In this document: one piece after another, positions 1-9,836 of the stretch
How positions within the stretch are numbered: the first letter of the stretch is position 1
How the letters are laid out: the number at the start of each line of letters is the position of its first letter
Assembly: GCA_002724395.1 (NCBI GenBank)
Contig: PBOR01000043.1
Span: forward strand, 28,740 to 92,739
Source: Rhodospirillaceae bacterium
GTDB taxonomy: Bacteria; Pseudomonadota; Alphaproteobacteria; UBA8366
Length of the DNA stretch: 64,000 nucleotides
Reading direction: 5' to 3'
The notes under the pieces: generated by a model
Told to the model about the DNA's origin: nothing
What the model saw: the letters and a program-made list of their open reading frames with translations, nothing else
Database searches by the model: none
Position numbers and translations under genes: made by a program

Positions 1-318
1 GAAACCTTCCGGCGGCTGGATAGAAAATTCCTTATCAAACGGCAGTAACACCAAATAATCGACTCCAAGCGCAGCCAACAAGCGCGCCTTTTGCTCAACG
101 GTAGTAAGATAAAATGGTTCATCGTGGGGTCGAAAAAATACTCGTGGGTGCGGATCGAACGTAACGACCACCAGCGGACTATTTTGTTTCTTTGCTAATG
201 CCGCCGCTTCGCCAATGACAGCTTGATGGCCGCGATGGACGCCGTCAAAATTACCCAAAACCACGGAACCATTGCGTGCTGAGTTGGGCACCTCTCCAAG
301 GGCTCGAATGATTTTCAT
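1..318 (-). CDS. ribF: Bifunctional riboflavin kinase/FAD synthetase, N-terminal part
   Basis: RibF phosphorylates riboflavin to FMN and adenylates FMN to FAD in the cytoplasm. Only the first 106 codons lie in the window; the gene runs off the left edge. The visible part is the nucleotidyltransferase (FAD synthetase) domain: the hallmark GNFDGVHRGH is at residues 22-31, followed by a VVTFDPHPR-like strand. The start ATG at 318 has a GAGGAAA Shine-Dalgarno on the minus strand. It lies downstream of the MaoC gene on the same strand, about 100 bases away. The family assignment is firm; the C-terminal kinase domain is assumed, not seen. Confidence 0.93.
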   Translation of the reverse strand, partial: MKIIRALGEVPNSARNGSVVLGNFDGVHRGHQAVIGEAAALAKKQNSPLVVVTFDPHPRVFFRPHDEPFYLTTVEQKARLLAALGVDYLVLLPFDKEFSIQPPEGF

Positions 319-419
319 GGTGTTTCCTCATATCGGCACACACTGGCATGCGCCTTACAGACAGATATACAGTCAAACGGGTCTATTTGTAGAGGTGTAA
401 TATAAAAAGGAGGGACTTA

Positions 420-872
420 CTAAGTATCCTCACGCGAAGGCACTAATAACATCGACGTACCTTCCACGACGACCTTATCACCCACCCAACAAACTGATTC
501 CGCAATTACGCGTTTTTTTTCCTGGATAATATCTGAGATAGTGACTTTCGTATTAACTGTCTGCCCAGGCCGAACCGGCGCTTTAAACTTCACCTCTTGA
601 TTCAAATAAACACAACCAGGGCCCGGCAGCTTTGTTCCGAGCACGGTAGAAATGAACACAGCAGTCAACATTCCATGAGCGATACGCCCTTTAAAAATAG
701 ACTCACTGGCAAATTCTTCATTCAAATGCAGCGGGTTATTATCACCCGAGATCCCGGCAAAGATCACGATATCGGTTTCCGTAATAGTCTTCGCGTAGGA
801 TGCTGTCATACCTATTGTCAGGTCTTCGATAAAATAACCATGAAGGTCAGATTGTGGCTGCATCGCATCCAT
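420..872 (-). CDS. MaoC-like (R)-specific enoyl-CoA hydratase
   Basis: A 150-residue single hot-dog domain protein of the MaoC/PhaJ class, which hydrates trans-2-enoyl-CoA to (R)-3-hydroxyacyl-CoA. The hydratase motif is clear: GDNNPLH at residues 43-49 supplies the catalytic Asp44 and His49, and the segment around residues 64-70 (RIAHGML) is also typical. I chose the ATG at 872 because GGAGAG sits about 5 bases upstream; a longer reading begins at a GTG at 887. PhaJ-type enzymes can feed (R)-hydroxyacyl-CoA to polyhydroxyalkanoate synthesis, but the substrate here is not shown by sequence. The neighbour ribF is not functionally related. Confidence 0.85.
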   Translation of the reverse strand: MDAMQPQSDLHGYFIEDLTIGMTASYAKTITETDIVIFAGISGDNNPLHLNEEFASESIFKGRIAHGMLTAVFISTVLGTKLPGPGCVYLNQEVKFKAPVRPGQTVNTKVTISDIIQEKKRVIAESVCWVGDKVVVEGTSMLLVPSREDT

Positions 873-973
873 GAATTCTCTCCACACTTATAAAGTTTTT
901 GCGGTGCAATATAACCTTAAGAATTGCGTAATACAATCAGGCGATCTACATAAGTTTTTGATTTTCCGTTTTT

Positions 974-1198
974 TTAATCAACATTCTTTTCTCTTGCCTC
1001 CGCCTCACGGACAATAGTCCAACGCTCTTTTTCGCTTTTTTTGTGCCACTGCGCAATTTCTGGCAAGGTACGAAAACAACCCAAACAAAAACCTGTGGTC
1101 CCATCAATATGACAGACTCCTATGCAGGGTGAGGGGCAGGAGCTGTTTCCAGATTTCAGTTCCGGTCTCGTCTTTTGGGTTGGTTTAGGGGGCAACAT
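974..1198 (-). CDS. DUF1289 family cysteine-rich protein
   Basis: A small protein of 74 residues (92 if the upstream ATG at 1252 is used). The DUF1289 signature is present: [12 protein letters not shown] followed by [16 protein letters not shown], giving five clustered cysteines likely to bind a metal or Fe-S cluster. The start at 1198 has an AGGA five bases upstream, better spaced than the purine run at the longer start. The biochemical role of the family is unknown. It points away from the MFS gene at 1455. Confidence 0.8.
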   Translation of the reverse strand: MLPPKPTQKTRPELKSGNSSCPSPCIGVCHIDGTTGFCLGCFRTLPEIAQWHKKSEKERWTIVREAEAREKNVD

Positions 1199-1360
1199 TA
1201 GGTTCCTGCTTTTCGCTAAAATAACTGGCCGGTGGATGTGCGGCAAGATCATATCCCCTTAACCAAATCGCGCCGATGCACCAATACCGCCTGCGGAAGT
1301 GATTCGATATTTTCTTTAGTATTTATCAAATCCATTATCAGCCCAAAGCTTGTCTTTTTT

Positions 1361-1400
1361 GCGATACTATTTGACAGTGTATCGCAAGGCCACCGATAAA
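1361..1400 (+). promoter_or_regulatory. Promoter with palindromic operator for the MFS gene
   Basis: TTGACA at 1371-1376 and GATAAA at 1395-1400 are 18 bases apart, a reasonable sigma-70 promoter. The -35 box lies inside a perfect inverted repeat, GCGATAC (1361-1367) and GTATCGC (1379-1385). A transcript would start near 1407, about 47 bases before the ATG at 1455. A repressor bound to this dyad would block RNA polymerase; no dedicated regulator gene is adjacent. Confidence 0.5.
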
Positions 1401-1454
1401 CCTAAAGACATTATACTTTCTAATAAGCCCGGCGGCGTTAAAAAGGCATTACCA

Positions 1455-2696
1455 ATGAAACGTGACAAATCAAATTTCTTTTTCCTCAATCTGGGACATT
1501 TCTTTGATCATTTTTTAATCCTAATTTTTGCTACCGTCGCAGTTGCTTTAGCTGTAGACAGGCGCGTTGATATCCCCGGTGTAGCAACCGAGTGGGGATT
1601 GAAGTATTCCGAATTTATTCCTTTTGCGACCGCCGGGTTCGTAGCATTCGGCGTGTTTTCTATCCCGGCCGCCTGGCTTGCCGATAAATGGAGCCGTCCA
1701 GGTATGATTGCCGTATTTTTCCTCGGTATAGGCGCTGCAACCATGCTCGCAGCCCTCGCACAATCACCCTTGCAACTCGGCGCCGCTGTATTTTTAGTTG
1801 GCATGATGGGCGCGATTTATCATCCTGTGGGTTTAGCCATGGTAGTACAAGGCAAGGTAAATACCGGTGTTCCTGTCGCGGTAAACGGTATTTTCGGTAA
1901 TCTTGGTGTCGCCGCTGCCCCCTTGGTTACCTTACTCCTAATCGAATTTTATGGCTGGCGAGCAGCCTTTTTCATTCCCGGTGCTATATGTTTCGTCACT
2001 GGCATTGCTTATGCGCTTTTTTTGAGGGCAGGACCGGATGTTGAAGAAGTCTCAGCTGAGAAAAAAGCAGCGATTGATGCGGCTGTTTTGGACCTAGATC
2101 GCAAAACTCTAATTCGCGTCTTTGGCATTATTTTTTTTACCGCCGCTATTGGTAGCTTCATTTTTCAAAGTACTACCTTCGCATTGCCGAAGATTTTTGA
2201 TGAACGGCTTGCCGGATTTGCTACCAGCGGCTCCGAAGTAGGAATGTGGGCCTTCATCGTCTTTGCGATTGCCTCTATCGCTCAATTGGCCGTAGGCTAC
2301 ATGGTCGATCGCTACTCGGTACGTTACGTCTTTGCGTTCGTAGCGTTCACACAAACCGTATTTTTTGCTCTGATGCTGAATTTGACCGGCATAAATGCCT
2401 TGATCGTAGCAGTCGGCTTCATGCTGGTGGTTTTCGGCCAAATCCCTATTAATGACGTATTGGTAGGTCGAGTTGCCAAGAGCGAGTGGCGCGCTCGAGC
2501 ATTCTCTGCACGCTACATCATCACCTTCGCAGTAATGGCTACAACAATCCCCGCGCTCTCTTACATTCACAGTTCATGGGGTTTTACAAGACTATTCCTG
2601 CTAATGGCGGCGGGCGCAGCCATCATCTTTTGTACGGTACTTTTCCTACCTCATACGCGCGCCGCGCTGAAATCTAAAGAAACTGCCGCCGACTAG
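1455..2696 (+). CDS. MFS transporter
   Basis: A 413-residue inner-membrane carrier of the major facilitator superfamily with about twelve hydrophobic segments in two halves joined by a charged cytoplasmic loop (near residues 195-220). The loop between helices 2 and 3 carries a LADKWSRPGM stretch, matching the MFS motif A region. The frame is open upstream to 1350, but the promoter at 1371-1400 and the poorly hydrophobic extra residues make ATG 1455 the better start. The substrate cannot be read from the sequence. Confidence 0.85.
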   Translation: MKRDKSNFFFLNLGHFFDHFLILIFATVAVALAVDRRVDIPGVATEWGLKYSEFIPFATAGFVAFGVFSIPAAWLADKWSRPGMIAVFFLGIGAATMLAALAQSPLQLGAAVFLVGMMGAIYHPVGLAMVVQGKVNTGVPVAVNGIFGNLGVAAAPLVTLLLIEFYGWRAAFFIPGAICFVTGIAYALFLRAGPDVEEVSAEKKAAIDAAVLDLDRKTLIRVFGIIFFTAAIGSFIFQSTTFALPKIFDERLAGFATSGSEVGMWAFIVFAIASIAQLAVGYMVDRYSVRYVFAFVAFTQTVFFALMLNLTGINALIVAVGFMLVVFGQIPINDVLVGRVAKSEWRARAFSARYIITFAVMATTIPALSYIHSSWGFTRLFLLMAAGAAIIFCTVLFLPHTRAALKSKETAAD

Positions 2697-2835
2697 GATA
2701 AAATAATTTAGTCCCTACGGAGCACTTGCAGCCTATCAGGCCTGATCTGGACGAATCTGTAGCTTAGGTAGCCCAAACCGAAGGTTGACCGCAAAAATGA
2801 TCCGTAAGGTTGAAGCGCGCGGATTGTAGGAGTAC

Positions 2836-4722
2836 TTAGCGTCTACGCCCAGCGACGACCCGCTTAGACCGACCTATTTCAGCATCACCATTATCTTCAT
2901 CAAAAAGGTCAGCCAACTGATCCATCATGGTGCCACCCAGTTGATCTACATCGACGATGGTTACCGCACGGCGATAATAACGCGTCACGTCATGGCCTAT
3001 GCCAATAGCAGCAAGTTCAACAGGCGAACGCTGTTCAATATATTCGATAACGTCTCTTAAATGACGCTCCAGGTAATTACCGGGATTAACCGATAGGGTA
3101 GAATCATCAACCGGGGCACCATCAGAAATCACCATGAGAATTCGCCGTTGTTCGGGACGTCCCACTAGGCGGTCGTGTGCCCACATAAGGGCCTCGCCAT
3201 CGATATTCTCCTTAAGCAATCCCTCACGCAGCATTAGACCAAGATTCTTTCGAGCACGACGCCAAGGTGCATCGGCAGCTTTGTAAATGATATGCCGAAG
3301 GTCATTAAGGCGACCCGGGTTGGCAACCTTACCGTCGTGTATCCACTTTTCGCGGCTTTGCCCCCCCTTCCAGGCGCGCGTAGTAAACCCCAGAATCTCA
3401 ACCTTCACCCCACAACGCTCAAGTGTCCGCGCCAGAATATCAGCGCTCATAGCCGCTATCGTAATCGGACGCCCTCGCATGGAGCCTGAATTATCAATCA
3501 GCAGTGTCACAACCGTATCGCGAAACTCCATATCATGCTCGATCTTAAAGGACAGTGGATACAGCGGATTAGTAATCACCCGATCTAGGCGGCTTGTATC
3601 TAACAGTCCTTCTTCCAGGTCGAATTCCCATGAGCGCATTTGCTTTGCCATCAACCGCCGTTGCAAGCGATTGGCAAGCTTGCCAATCATACCTTGTAAA
3701 TTAGTCAACTGCTGATCGAGCATTTGGCGGAGCCGGTTCAGTTCTTCCGTATCACAAAGCTCATCGGCGGGTATAACTTCGTCATGTTGCTCGGTAAACG
3801 CCGTATAGAAAGGTTCGCGTGGTACATTAGAGAGATCATTCTGAGGGCGCCATGGCGTGCCCGGCTCACCTTCCTCGTCACTACCCGGTGAAGGCATCAT
3901 ATCATCATCACCATCTTCGGGCATCATATCGGAAAATTCTTCTTCACCACCTGCTTGCTCCATCGCATCCGCCATGGCTTCGGCATTCTCATCAGACGCG
4001 CCATCAGAATCTTGATCAGAATCGCTTTCGGAATCACTATCATCCTGGTCCTCGTCACCAGATTCTGGATCGCCATCTTCAGGGGTTTCCATAGAAATTT
4101 CTATTTCCAGGTCCTGAATAAGTTGGCGAACAGTCTCTCCGTAACTGACCTGATCCTCAATGCGGTCATCCAGGTCTCCCAAGATTTGCCCAATGCGCTC
4201 CTTGAGCCAAGGCTTCCACAATTCGCAAACTTTTTCGGCCGCTGGCGGCGGCGGCGCACCTGTCAAATGCTCCCTTACCATCATACGAACCGCATCGGGC
4301 ATGGTAGCCTCTGTGCGATCAGTAACCCTATGCAAACCCTGGCGGCGATAACGATCTTCATGCATCGCAGTCAAGTTTTCACTGAGACCAACCATTTTTC
4401 GCGCTCCCAGCGCTTCACAGCGGGCCTCTTCTAAGGCTTCATAGAGCATGGGGGCCACTTCACCGCCCGGCCTATTCTTAGCATGGGCCGCAGCATCGTG
4501 GTGACGAAGTTTTAACGCCATGGCGTCGGCTTCACCACGCACATTGGCAACTTCATCAGCTGGAAGGTCACGGCTAGGAAAAGGCAATCGCGCACGTTCG
4601 CCACTCAAGCCCGGCGGTTCATTGGAATAAGCGACCTCGATATCATCGCGTTCAGCAATCGCCCGCAGAGCTGCCCCTGTGGCTTGCTTGAACTGTTCTA
4701 CGGGAGATCCATTATCGGTCAT
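2836..4722 (-). CDS. cobT: Cobaltochelatase subunit CobT
   Basis: CobT is part of the ATP-dependent CobN-CobS-CobT complex that inserts Co2+ into hydrogenobyrinic acid a,c-diamide in aerobic B12 synthesis. The 628-residue length is normal. An N-terminal helical part is followed by a very acidic linker (about residues 213-288, rich in D/E/S) and a C-terminal von Willebrand A-like domain with the MIDAS motif DNSGS at 410-414. It lies 22 bases downstream of cobS on the same strand, so the two are surely co-transcribed. CobN is not in this window. The product fits the B12-dependent mutase at 51.9 kb. Confidence 0.96.
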   Translation of the reverse strand: MTDNGSPVEQFKQATGAALRAIAERDDIEVAYSNEPPGLSGERARLPFPSRDLPADEVANVRGEADAMALKLRHHDAAAHAKNRPGGEVAPMLYEALEEARCEALGARKMVGLSENLTAMHEDRYRRQGLHRVTDRTEATMPDAVRMMVREHLTGAPPPPAAEKVCELWKPWLKERIGQILGDLDDRIEDQVSYGETVRQLIQDLEIEISMETPEDGDPESGDEDQDDSDSESDSDQDSDGASDENAEAMADAMEQAGGEEEFSDMMPEDGDDDMMPSPGSDEEGEPGTPWRPQNDLSNVPREPFYTAFTEQHDEVIPADELCDTEELNRLRQMLDQQLTNLQGMIGKLANRLQRRLMAKQMRSWEFDLEEGLLDTSRLDRVITNPLYPLSFKIEHDMEFRDTVVTLLIDNSGSMRGRPITIAAMSADILARTLERCGVKVEILGFTTRAWKGGQSREKWIHDGKVANPGRLNDLRHIIYKAADAPWRRARKNLGLMLREGLLKENIDGEALMWAHDRLVGRPEQRRILMVISDGAPVDDSTLSVNPGNYLERHLRDVIEYIEQRSPVELAAIGIGHDVTRYYRRAVTIVDVDQLGGTMMDQLADLFDEDNGDAEIGRSKRVVAGRRR

Positions 4723-4744
4723 CGCCTAATCAAACACTCAGCAG

Positions 4745-5749
4745 TTATGAAACGGCGGGCAAAACAGCGCTTTCAGGCAATTCAGCTCCGAAACAACGCT
4801 GATAATATTCCGCCAAAATGGGCCTTTCTGTCTCATCGCATTTGTTAAGAAATGTCATCCGAAACCCAACACCGATATCCTCAAAGATCTCCGCATTTTC
4901 AGCCCATGTGATAACGGTCCTGGGTGACATAACGGTTGAGATATCTCCATTCATAAAACCAGACCGACTAAGGTCAGCGCATGCGACCATAGCGCTGATT
5001 TTTTCTTTACCGACCTTATTGTCGTAGGCTGGTGATTTTGCCAGCACGATCTTAACTTCTTCTTCATGCGGCAAATAGTTCAGCGTGGTGACGATACTCC
5101 ACCGGTCCATTTGGCCTTGGTTAATTTGCTGTGTCCCGTGATAAAGGCCGGTAGTGTCGCCCAGGCCAACCGTGTTTGCGGTAGAAAACATACGGAAATA
5201 CGGATGAGGTCGAATGACCTTACTTTGATCGAGCAATGTAAGCTTACCGTCAACTTCTAGTACACGCTGGATGACAAACATAACGTCAGGTCGTCCTGCA
5301 TCATATTCATCGAAACAAATTGCGCAGGGACTTTGCAAGCACCACGGTAAAATACCTTCGCGAAACTCGGTAATCTGTTTGCCTTCACGTACCACGATAG
5401 CATCTTTACCAATTAAGTCGATGCGGCTGATGTGACTGTCCAAATTTACACGGATACATGGCCAATTAAGGCGGGCTGCAACCTGTTCCACATGGGTAGA
5501 TTTTCCAGTACCGTGATATCCCTGAATCATGACACGTCGGTTATGGGCAAACCCCGCGAGGATCGCCATCGTAGTTTCGAAATCGAAAACATAAGCGTCA
5601 TCGATATCAGGAACATATTCGGATCGCTTCGAGAAGGCGGGCACCTTCATTTTAGAATCGAGACCGAAAACTTTCTTTACAGACACTTCAGTATCAGGCG
5701 CGTCCAATTCGTGCGCCCGAGCACGCTCTTCTACAATTGCTTTGGCCAT
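4745..5749 (-). CDS. cobS: Cobaltochelatase AAA+ subunit CobS
   Basis: CobS is the MoxR-like AAA+ ATPase that, with CobT, forms a ring-shaped chaperone powering CobN. It has 334 residues. Walker A is GYHGTGKST at 77-85, Walker B FDEYD at 146-150, and the sensor-1 region lies around [11 protein letters not shown]. The N-terminal 45 residues carry the CobS-specific segment before the AAA+ core. It precedes cobT in the same operon and follows the J-domain gene by 62 bases. Start ATG 5749 has GGAAAG upstream. Confidence 0.96.
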   Translation of the reverse strand: MAKAIVEERARAHELDAPDTEVSVKKVFGLDSKMKVPAFSKRSEYVPDIDDAYVFDFETTMAILAGFAHNRRVMIQGYHGTGKSTHVEQVAARLNWPCIRVNLDSHISRIDLIGKDAIVVREGKQITEFREGILPWCLQSPCAICFDEYDAGRPDVMFVIQRVLEVDGKLTLLDQSKVIRPHPYFRMFSTANTVGLGDTTGLYHGTQQINQGQMDRWSIVTTLNYLPHEEEVKIVLAKSPAYDNKVGKEKISAMVACADLSRSGFMNGDISTVMSPRTVITWAENAEIFEDIGVGFRMTFLNKCDETERPILAEYYQRCFGAELPESAVLPAVS

Positions 5750-5811
5750 GGGGTATTTACTTTCCGATTCTTGCGCCGCTAAAAATATCTATCCTGAGGA
5801 TATGATAAAGA

Positions 5812-6381
5812 TCAGGAAGGCACGATTTTTTTTAATGCAGCATAGGCTTGGTTGATTTCCTTCAGCCGGTCCTCAGCGGCGGGGTCGCCCCCGTTAACAT
5901 CAGGATGAAGCTGTTTTACGAGATCCTTATAACGCGATTTCAATTCGGTCAAGGTTATCGGCGGCTTGATTCCCATAATGCTAAAACTCCGTCGCACTGC
6001 AACATCAAAAGTTTCGCAATCCGGTTTAGCCTCCGCCTCCGGTCCTGCATCTTTAAATATTCCAAATGCATCATTAAACACGGCATGCATAAACTGTGTT
6101 CGGGGGTTCTTGATACCCCCTCCCATCGGCCAACTCGGCCGCCGCCAGACAGTGTCATTACGGATTTCTGCCTCTATTTCTGGTTCCTTCATGCCGGAAT
6201 AATAATTCCATGCACGGTTATACTCCCGGACATGATCGAGACAGAACCAGAAAAACTCATTTAGCCGATCACGTGCCTTCGGAGCACGATGAAGTCCGGT
6301 CCTTGAGCAATCCGGATGATCGCACAGCCGGGGCGGGGGCGATTTTGCATCCACCTCTAATAATTTATCTTTACGTCTCAT
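5812..6381 (-). CDS. J-domain protein with C-terminal DnaJ domain
   Basis: A 189-residue protein in which the J domain is at the C-terminus (about residues 134-187), with the HPD motif at 159-161 that stimulates DnaK ATPase. The N-terminal part has Cys20, Cys25 and Cys48 with nearby His residues (CDHPDC and WFCLDH), suggesting a small metal site. Alphaproteobacteria commonly place this gene next to cobS/cobT and bolA, but a specific role in cobaltochelatase folding is only inference. Confidence 0.88.
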   Translation of the reverse strand: MRRKDKLLEVDAKSPPPRLCDHPDCSRTGLHRAPKARDRLNEFFWFCLDHVREYNRAWNYYSGMKEPEIEAEIRNDTVWRRPSWPMGGGIKNPRTQFMHAVFNDAFGIFKDAGPEAEAKPDCETFDVAVRRSFSIMGIKPPITLTELKSRYKDLVKQLHPDVNGGDPAAEDRLKEINQAYAALKKIVPS

Positions 6382-6462
6382 TATTTTATTATGGTGACCC
6401 TAGTATGGCACGACAAACGATGAGATTTTAAAAGTCTAGCCATTATTAAATAGGAATCAAAG

Positions 6463-6729
6463 ATGAGAGTTGCAGAAATCATAAAAAATAAACTAGAGAA
6501 GCTTGAACCGGCCTTATTAGAAATCATTGATGAGTCTCACTTGCATGCCGGGCATGCCGGTGCGCGTGACGGCGGCGAAAGTCATTTTCGCGTCAATATC
6601 GTCTCCGAAGTTTTTAATGATTTAAATCGCGTCGCAAGGCAAAGAATGATTTACGAAATTCTATCGGAGGAATTAGAAGGTCCCATACACGCATTGGCGT
6701 TAAGCACAAAAACGCCCGCCGAAGAATAA
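6463..6729 (+). CDS. bolA: BolA family protein
   Basis: An 88-residue BolA-fold protein. The conserved H-x-G-H pattern (SHLHAGHAGARDGGESHFRV, residues 25-44) and the invariant late block LEGPIHALAL are present. BolA proteins pair with monothiol glutaredoxins to handle [2Fe-2S] clusters and influence iron and stress responses. It starts divergently from the J-domain gene, with an AGGA-type Shine-Dalgarno upstream. No glutaredoxin gene is adjacent here. Confidence 0.93.
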   Translation: MRVAEIIKNKLEKLEPALLEIIDESHLHAGHAGARDGGESHFRVNIVSEVFNDLNRVARQRMIYEILSEELEGPIHALALSTKTPAEE

Positions 6730-6786
6730 TGCAAGGCTCGTTTGTTCTTAACCCGCTTCTTCAAATATAGTTGGACTTGTGTCCGC

Positions 6787-7353
6787 TTAGGCCCCCGTAT
6801 AATGGTCTGGGTATTCCTGTTTTACTACCTCGCCTGTCTCACTAAAGGCATAGCAAGTATTGAGCTGCGGCGGCTTGCCGGTTTTCGGAGCAGGTCGCGG
6901 TTTGCCAGAAATACGACTTTCCCTGAGTTTTGCACCGTAGATGGTTTGATATGCTGTTGTCGCCATTGGCTTCAATAATTCCCGCAAATGGGTGCAGCCA
7001 TGTATGCCACCAACCCGCTTATGCACCTCACGGGTCCAACCAGCCCCAATTTTTAGGCCTACTAATTTTTCATAGTTGGCGGTAATTTCGGGACAAATTG
7101 CAAAGGGTGCAGCATCGGTTACAGCCTCAACTTCCTTAATCTCAAGGCCTTCGGTCATCGAAAGCCGTAACCACATATGATGGACAGGTTCGCCAGCGGC
7201 AATATGTCCGCGGTTTTGATTTGGGAAACTATAAGGCTTAGTATCAGTGAGATGGCCTTCGATATCCCACAATCCATCTTTCCGAAGATACCCAACACAT
7301 TCGATTCTGCGCGTATGCATTAATTTCCTTGGCCTTGGCGATGACAGGGGCAT
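6787..7353 (-). CDS. DUF2889 family protein
   Basis: A 188-residue protein matching DUF2889, a family of unknown function common in Proteobacteria. Typical features are the N-terminal MPLSSPRPR and HTRRIECVGY segment, DGLWDIEGHLTDTK, a central PFAICPEI stretch, and GGIHGCTHLREL. I chose ATG 7353 because family members begin at this MPLS and GGAG lies about 6 bases upstream; the frame is open to 7389. It is followed on the minus strand by nothing related. Confidence 0.82.
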   Translation of the reverse strand: MPLSSPRPRKLMHTRRIECVGYLRKDGLWDIEGHLTDTKPYSFPNQNRGHIAAGEPVHHMWLRLSMTEGLEIKEVEAVTDAAPFAICPEITANYEKLVGLKIGAGWTREVHKRVGGIHGCTHLRELLKPMATTAYQTIYGAKLRESRISGKPRPAPKTGKPPQLNTCYAFSETGEVVKQEYPDHYTGA

Positions 7354-7436
7354 CGGACACTCCATTGATATTCTAGAAAATCTGGGCAAGGTTCAAGCTG
7401 CATAGTATGGAAGCACATACTGATTACCGTCAAGCG

Positions 7437-8723
7437 TTAGGGCACCGCAACCGGCATACGTTTTGGCGGCGTGACGCGTAATAGGCTAATTTGGTGACGT
7501 TGGCGTCGCAAAACCTCGAAACGGAATCCATGGAATTGAAATACTTGACCTGCCTTAGGTATGCTGCGCGCCTCATACAAAACAAGGCCTGCGATAGTGG
7601 CAGCTTGCTCATCAGGCAAGTTCCAATCAAAGTCACGCGCCAAATCACGGATTGTGACCGATCCCGCAACAATATAACTGCCATCTGACTGCGGCCGCAC
7701 GCCCCGAAAAGCTCTATCATGCTCATCTTCGATTTCGCCGACGATTTCCTCAAGTATATCTTCGAGCGTTACGATGCCCAACATGGCGCCATACTCATCC
7801 ACCACTAAAGCGAAATGCTCGCGCCGCTCACGAAAAGCCTGCAGCTGCTCCAACAATGTAGTAGTGTTAGGAATAAACCACGGATCACTGGCGAACTCTG
7901 CTATATCAATTGAGTCGAAATCAACGTTACCTGCCCTAACTGCGCGCAGCATTGCCTTTTCATGGACAATGCCGACTATATTATCAGGTTCTTCACGGAA
8001 CAGGGGCAACCTGGTGAAGCGGCTTTCTAAAATTGCCTCTACGAGGTTTTCCATCGGCGTATCAGCATCTAGCATTTCTACATTGCGGCGGTGAGTCATC
8101 ACTTCATCCACCTCAACTTCGTCCAAATCAAGAATGCCTCGGAGCATTTGCTGCTCTTGACGCAATTCCGGTTCCGGTCCTGTATGCAAAGCAATCGCGC
8201 CGCGCAGCTCCTCTTCGCGCTCTTTATTAGGCTGTTCTGATAGAAGATGAACGCCGAATAATTTTAAAAAGAACTCAACCGTGAAGTGAATACTGGAAGT
8301 CAAAGGTGCCAACAAAACGACAATCCAGCGCATAAGCGGGGCAACAGCCAACGCCATTCGATCCGCATGGGTCAACGCATAACTTTTCGGCATAACCTCC
8401 GCAAATATAACTACAAGCAAAGTCATTCCAAGAGTCGCATATAAAACCCCCGGCTCGCCGTATATTTCAAGCAGAATGCTTGTCGCCAGAGCGGACGCGA
8501 GAATATTAACCAGATTATTACCTAGCAAAATTGCGCCAATTAGTTTTGATTTGCGTTGGTGCAGTGCCAAAACGATCTCAGCACGGCGGCTATTTTGCCT
8601 AACAAGCTCATGCATTCTAGGATTAGATGCAGCAGTTAACGCGGTCTCCGAGCCTGAGAAAACCGCCGATACCACCAATAATATGCCAATACCGCCTATA
8701 ATTAGAATATGTTCGCCGCTCAT
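7437..8723 (-). CDS. CNNM/CorC-HlyC type membrane protein with CBS domains
   Basis: A 428-residue inner-membrane protein of the UPF0053/CorC family: DUF21 transmembrane domain (about residues 1-190, several hydrophobic helices), paired CBS domains (about 200-330, including DEYGAMLGIVTLEDILEEIVGEI), and a C-terminal CorC/HlyC domain. The CNNM relatives export Mg2+ or Co2+; a direct transport role for this one is inferred from family only. Its ATG overlaps the aroB stop by 4 bases (ATGA), so translation is coupled to aroB. Confidence 0.9.
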   Translation of the reverse strand: MSGEHILIIGGIGILLVVSAVFSGSETALTAASNPRMHELVRQNSRRAEIVLALHQRKSKLIGAILLGNNLVNILASALATSILLEIYGEPGVLYATLGMTLLVVIFAEVMPKSYALTHADRMALAVAPLMRWIVVLLAPLTSSIHFTVEFFLKLFGVHLLSEQPNKEREEELRGAIALHTGPEPELRQEQQMLRGILDLDEVEVDEVMTHRRNVEMLDADTPMENLVEAILESRFTRLPLFREEPDNIVGIVHEKAMLRAVRAGNVDFDSIDIAEFASDPWFIPNTTTLLEQLQAFRERREHFALVVDEYGAMLGIVTLEDILEEIVGEIEDEHDRAFRGVRPQSDGSYIVAGSVTIRDLARDFDWNLPDEQAATIAGLVLYEARSIPKAGQVFQFHGFRFEVLRRQRHQISLLRVTPPKRMPVAVP

Positions 8724-9835
8724 AATGCGCCCCCGTCCTCCAAAACTCCGACAAGTATTTCGTGTGCCACATCACTGCTTAAAAATGCCTCACCAATTGA
8801 ACGAGCTAACACAAATGTGATGGTTCCGTCGGTCACTTTCTTGTCTTTACCCATATGACCCAACAAAGCTTCTACGCTCCACTTCACACCTGGCCGATCC
8901 ACAGTGGAAACAGGCAATCCGACCTGGCGCAAATGCTCGCGAACGACCGATACAGCATCTGATGGACAGTGCCCCAAACGTGCAGATAAATCGAATGCCA
9001 TAACTGTACCGATTGCAACCGCTTCCCCATGAAGCAAAATATCACTGTAGCCGGCCTCTGCTTCCAACGCATGGGCAAATGTATGGCCGAAATTCAATAA
9101 TGCTCGGCGCCCGATTTCTTTCTCATCCTCTGCGACTATAGCGGCTTTGGCTTTACAGCTTGTTACCACAGCGTATTGCTGTGCCAACATATCACCTCTG
9201 CACAGCGATAAACCGTTTTCCTGCAGCCACTCAAAAAACGCTGTATCGTCGATCAGACCGTATTTCAACACCTCAGCATATCCAGCTTGTAATTCTCGTT
9301 CGGGCAATGTTTTGAGTGCCTGAATATCGCAGAGAACCAATCGCGGCTGATGAAAAGCGCCTATTAAGTTTTTCCCGTGAGCAGTGTTGATTCCAGTTTT
9401 GCCCCCAACCGAGCTATCAACTTGCGATAACAGCGTCGTTGGGATTTGGATGAAGTCGAGCCCCCTTAAGAGAACTGCTGCGGCAAACCCAACAATATCA
9501 CCAATGACGCCGCCGCCAAGCGCCACTAAAGTGGTGCCCCGCTCAATCCCAGCTGCCAGGATAGATTCGGCCAACATCTGAAAATTGGCAAAATCCTTAG
9601 TGCTCTCTCCAGCTGGTAGAATAATCGTTTTGTGCGCAATACCACCCGCATCAAAGGATGCTTCCAACATATGAACGTAAAGCGAGGCAACATTCGTGTC
9701 GGTCACAATTATAACCCTCGGATGACGCAAAAAAGGCGCGAAAAAAGAACTGCTACGCGCTATTAAATTTTCTCCCACTATGATGTCATAACTGCGTTTA
9801 CCGAGCGCAACAGGAACTGTGACGTCGTCAATCAT
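8720..9835 (-). CDS. aroB: 3-dehydroquinate synthase
   Basis: AroB converts DAHP to 3-dehydroquinate, the second step of the shikimate pathway, using NAD+ and a divalent metal. It has 371 residues, the usual length. The NAD-binding/active site block GGGVIGDIVGFAA, the lysine-rich VDSSVGGKTGIN, and the metal ligands in GHTFAHALE and HGEAVAIG are all present. It starts one base after the aroK stop, giving the widespread aroK-aroB pair, and overlaps the CorC-like gene. Confidence 0.96.
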   Translation of the reverse strand: MIDDVTVPVALGKRSYDIIVGENLIARSSSFFAPFLRHPRVIIVTDTNVASLYVHMLEASFDAGGIAHKTIILPAGESTKDFANFQMLAESILAAGIERGTTLVALGGGVIGDIVGFAAAVLLRGLDFIQIPTTLLSQVDSSVGGKTGINTAHGKNLIGAFHQPRLVLCDIQALKTLPERELQAGYAEVLKYGLIDDTAFFEWLQENGLSLCRGDMLAQQYAVVTSCKAKAAIVAEDEKEIGRRALLNFGHTFAHALEAEAGYSDILLHGEAVAIGTVMAFDLSARLGHCPSDAVSVVREHLRQVGLPVSTVDRPGVKWSVEALLGHMGKDKKVTDGTITFVLARSIGEAFLSSDVAHEILVGVLEDGGAL

Positions 9836-9836
9836 C

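Noticed and set aside
2735..2746. ATCAGGCCTGAT 12-bp perfect palindrome
   Set aside because: Zero-loop and with no T-run; no evidence for a terminator. Could be a restriction-type chance palindrome.
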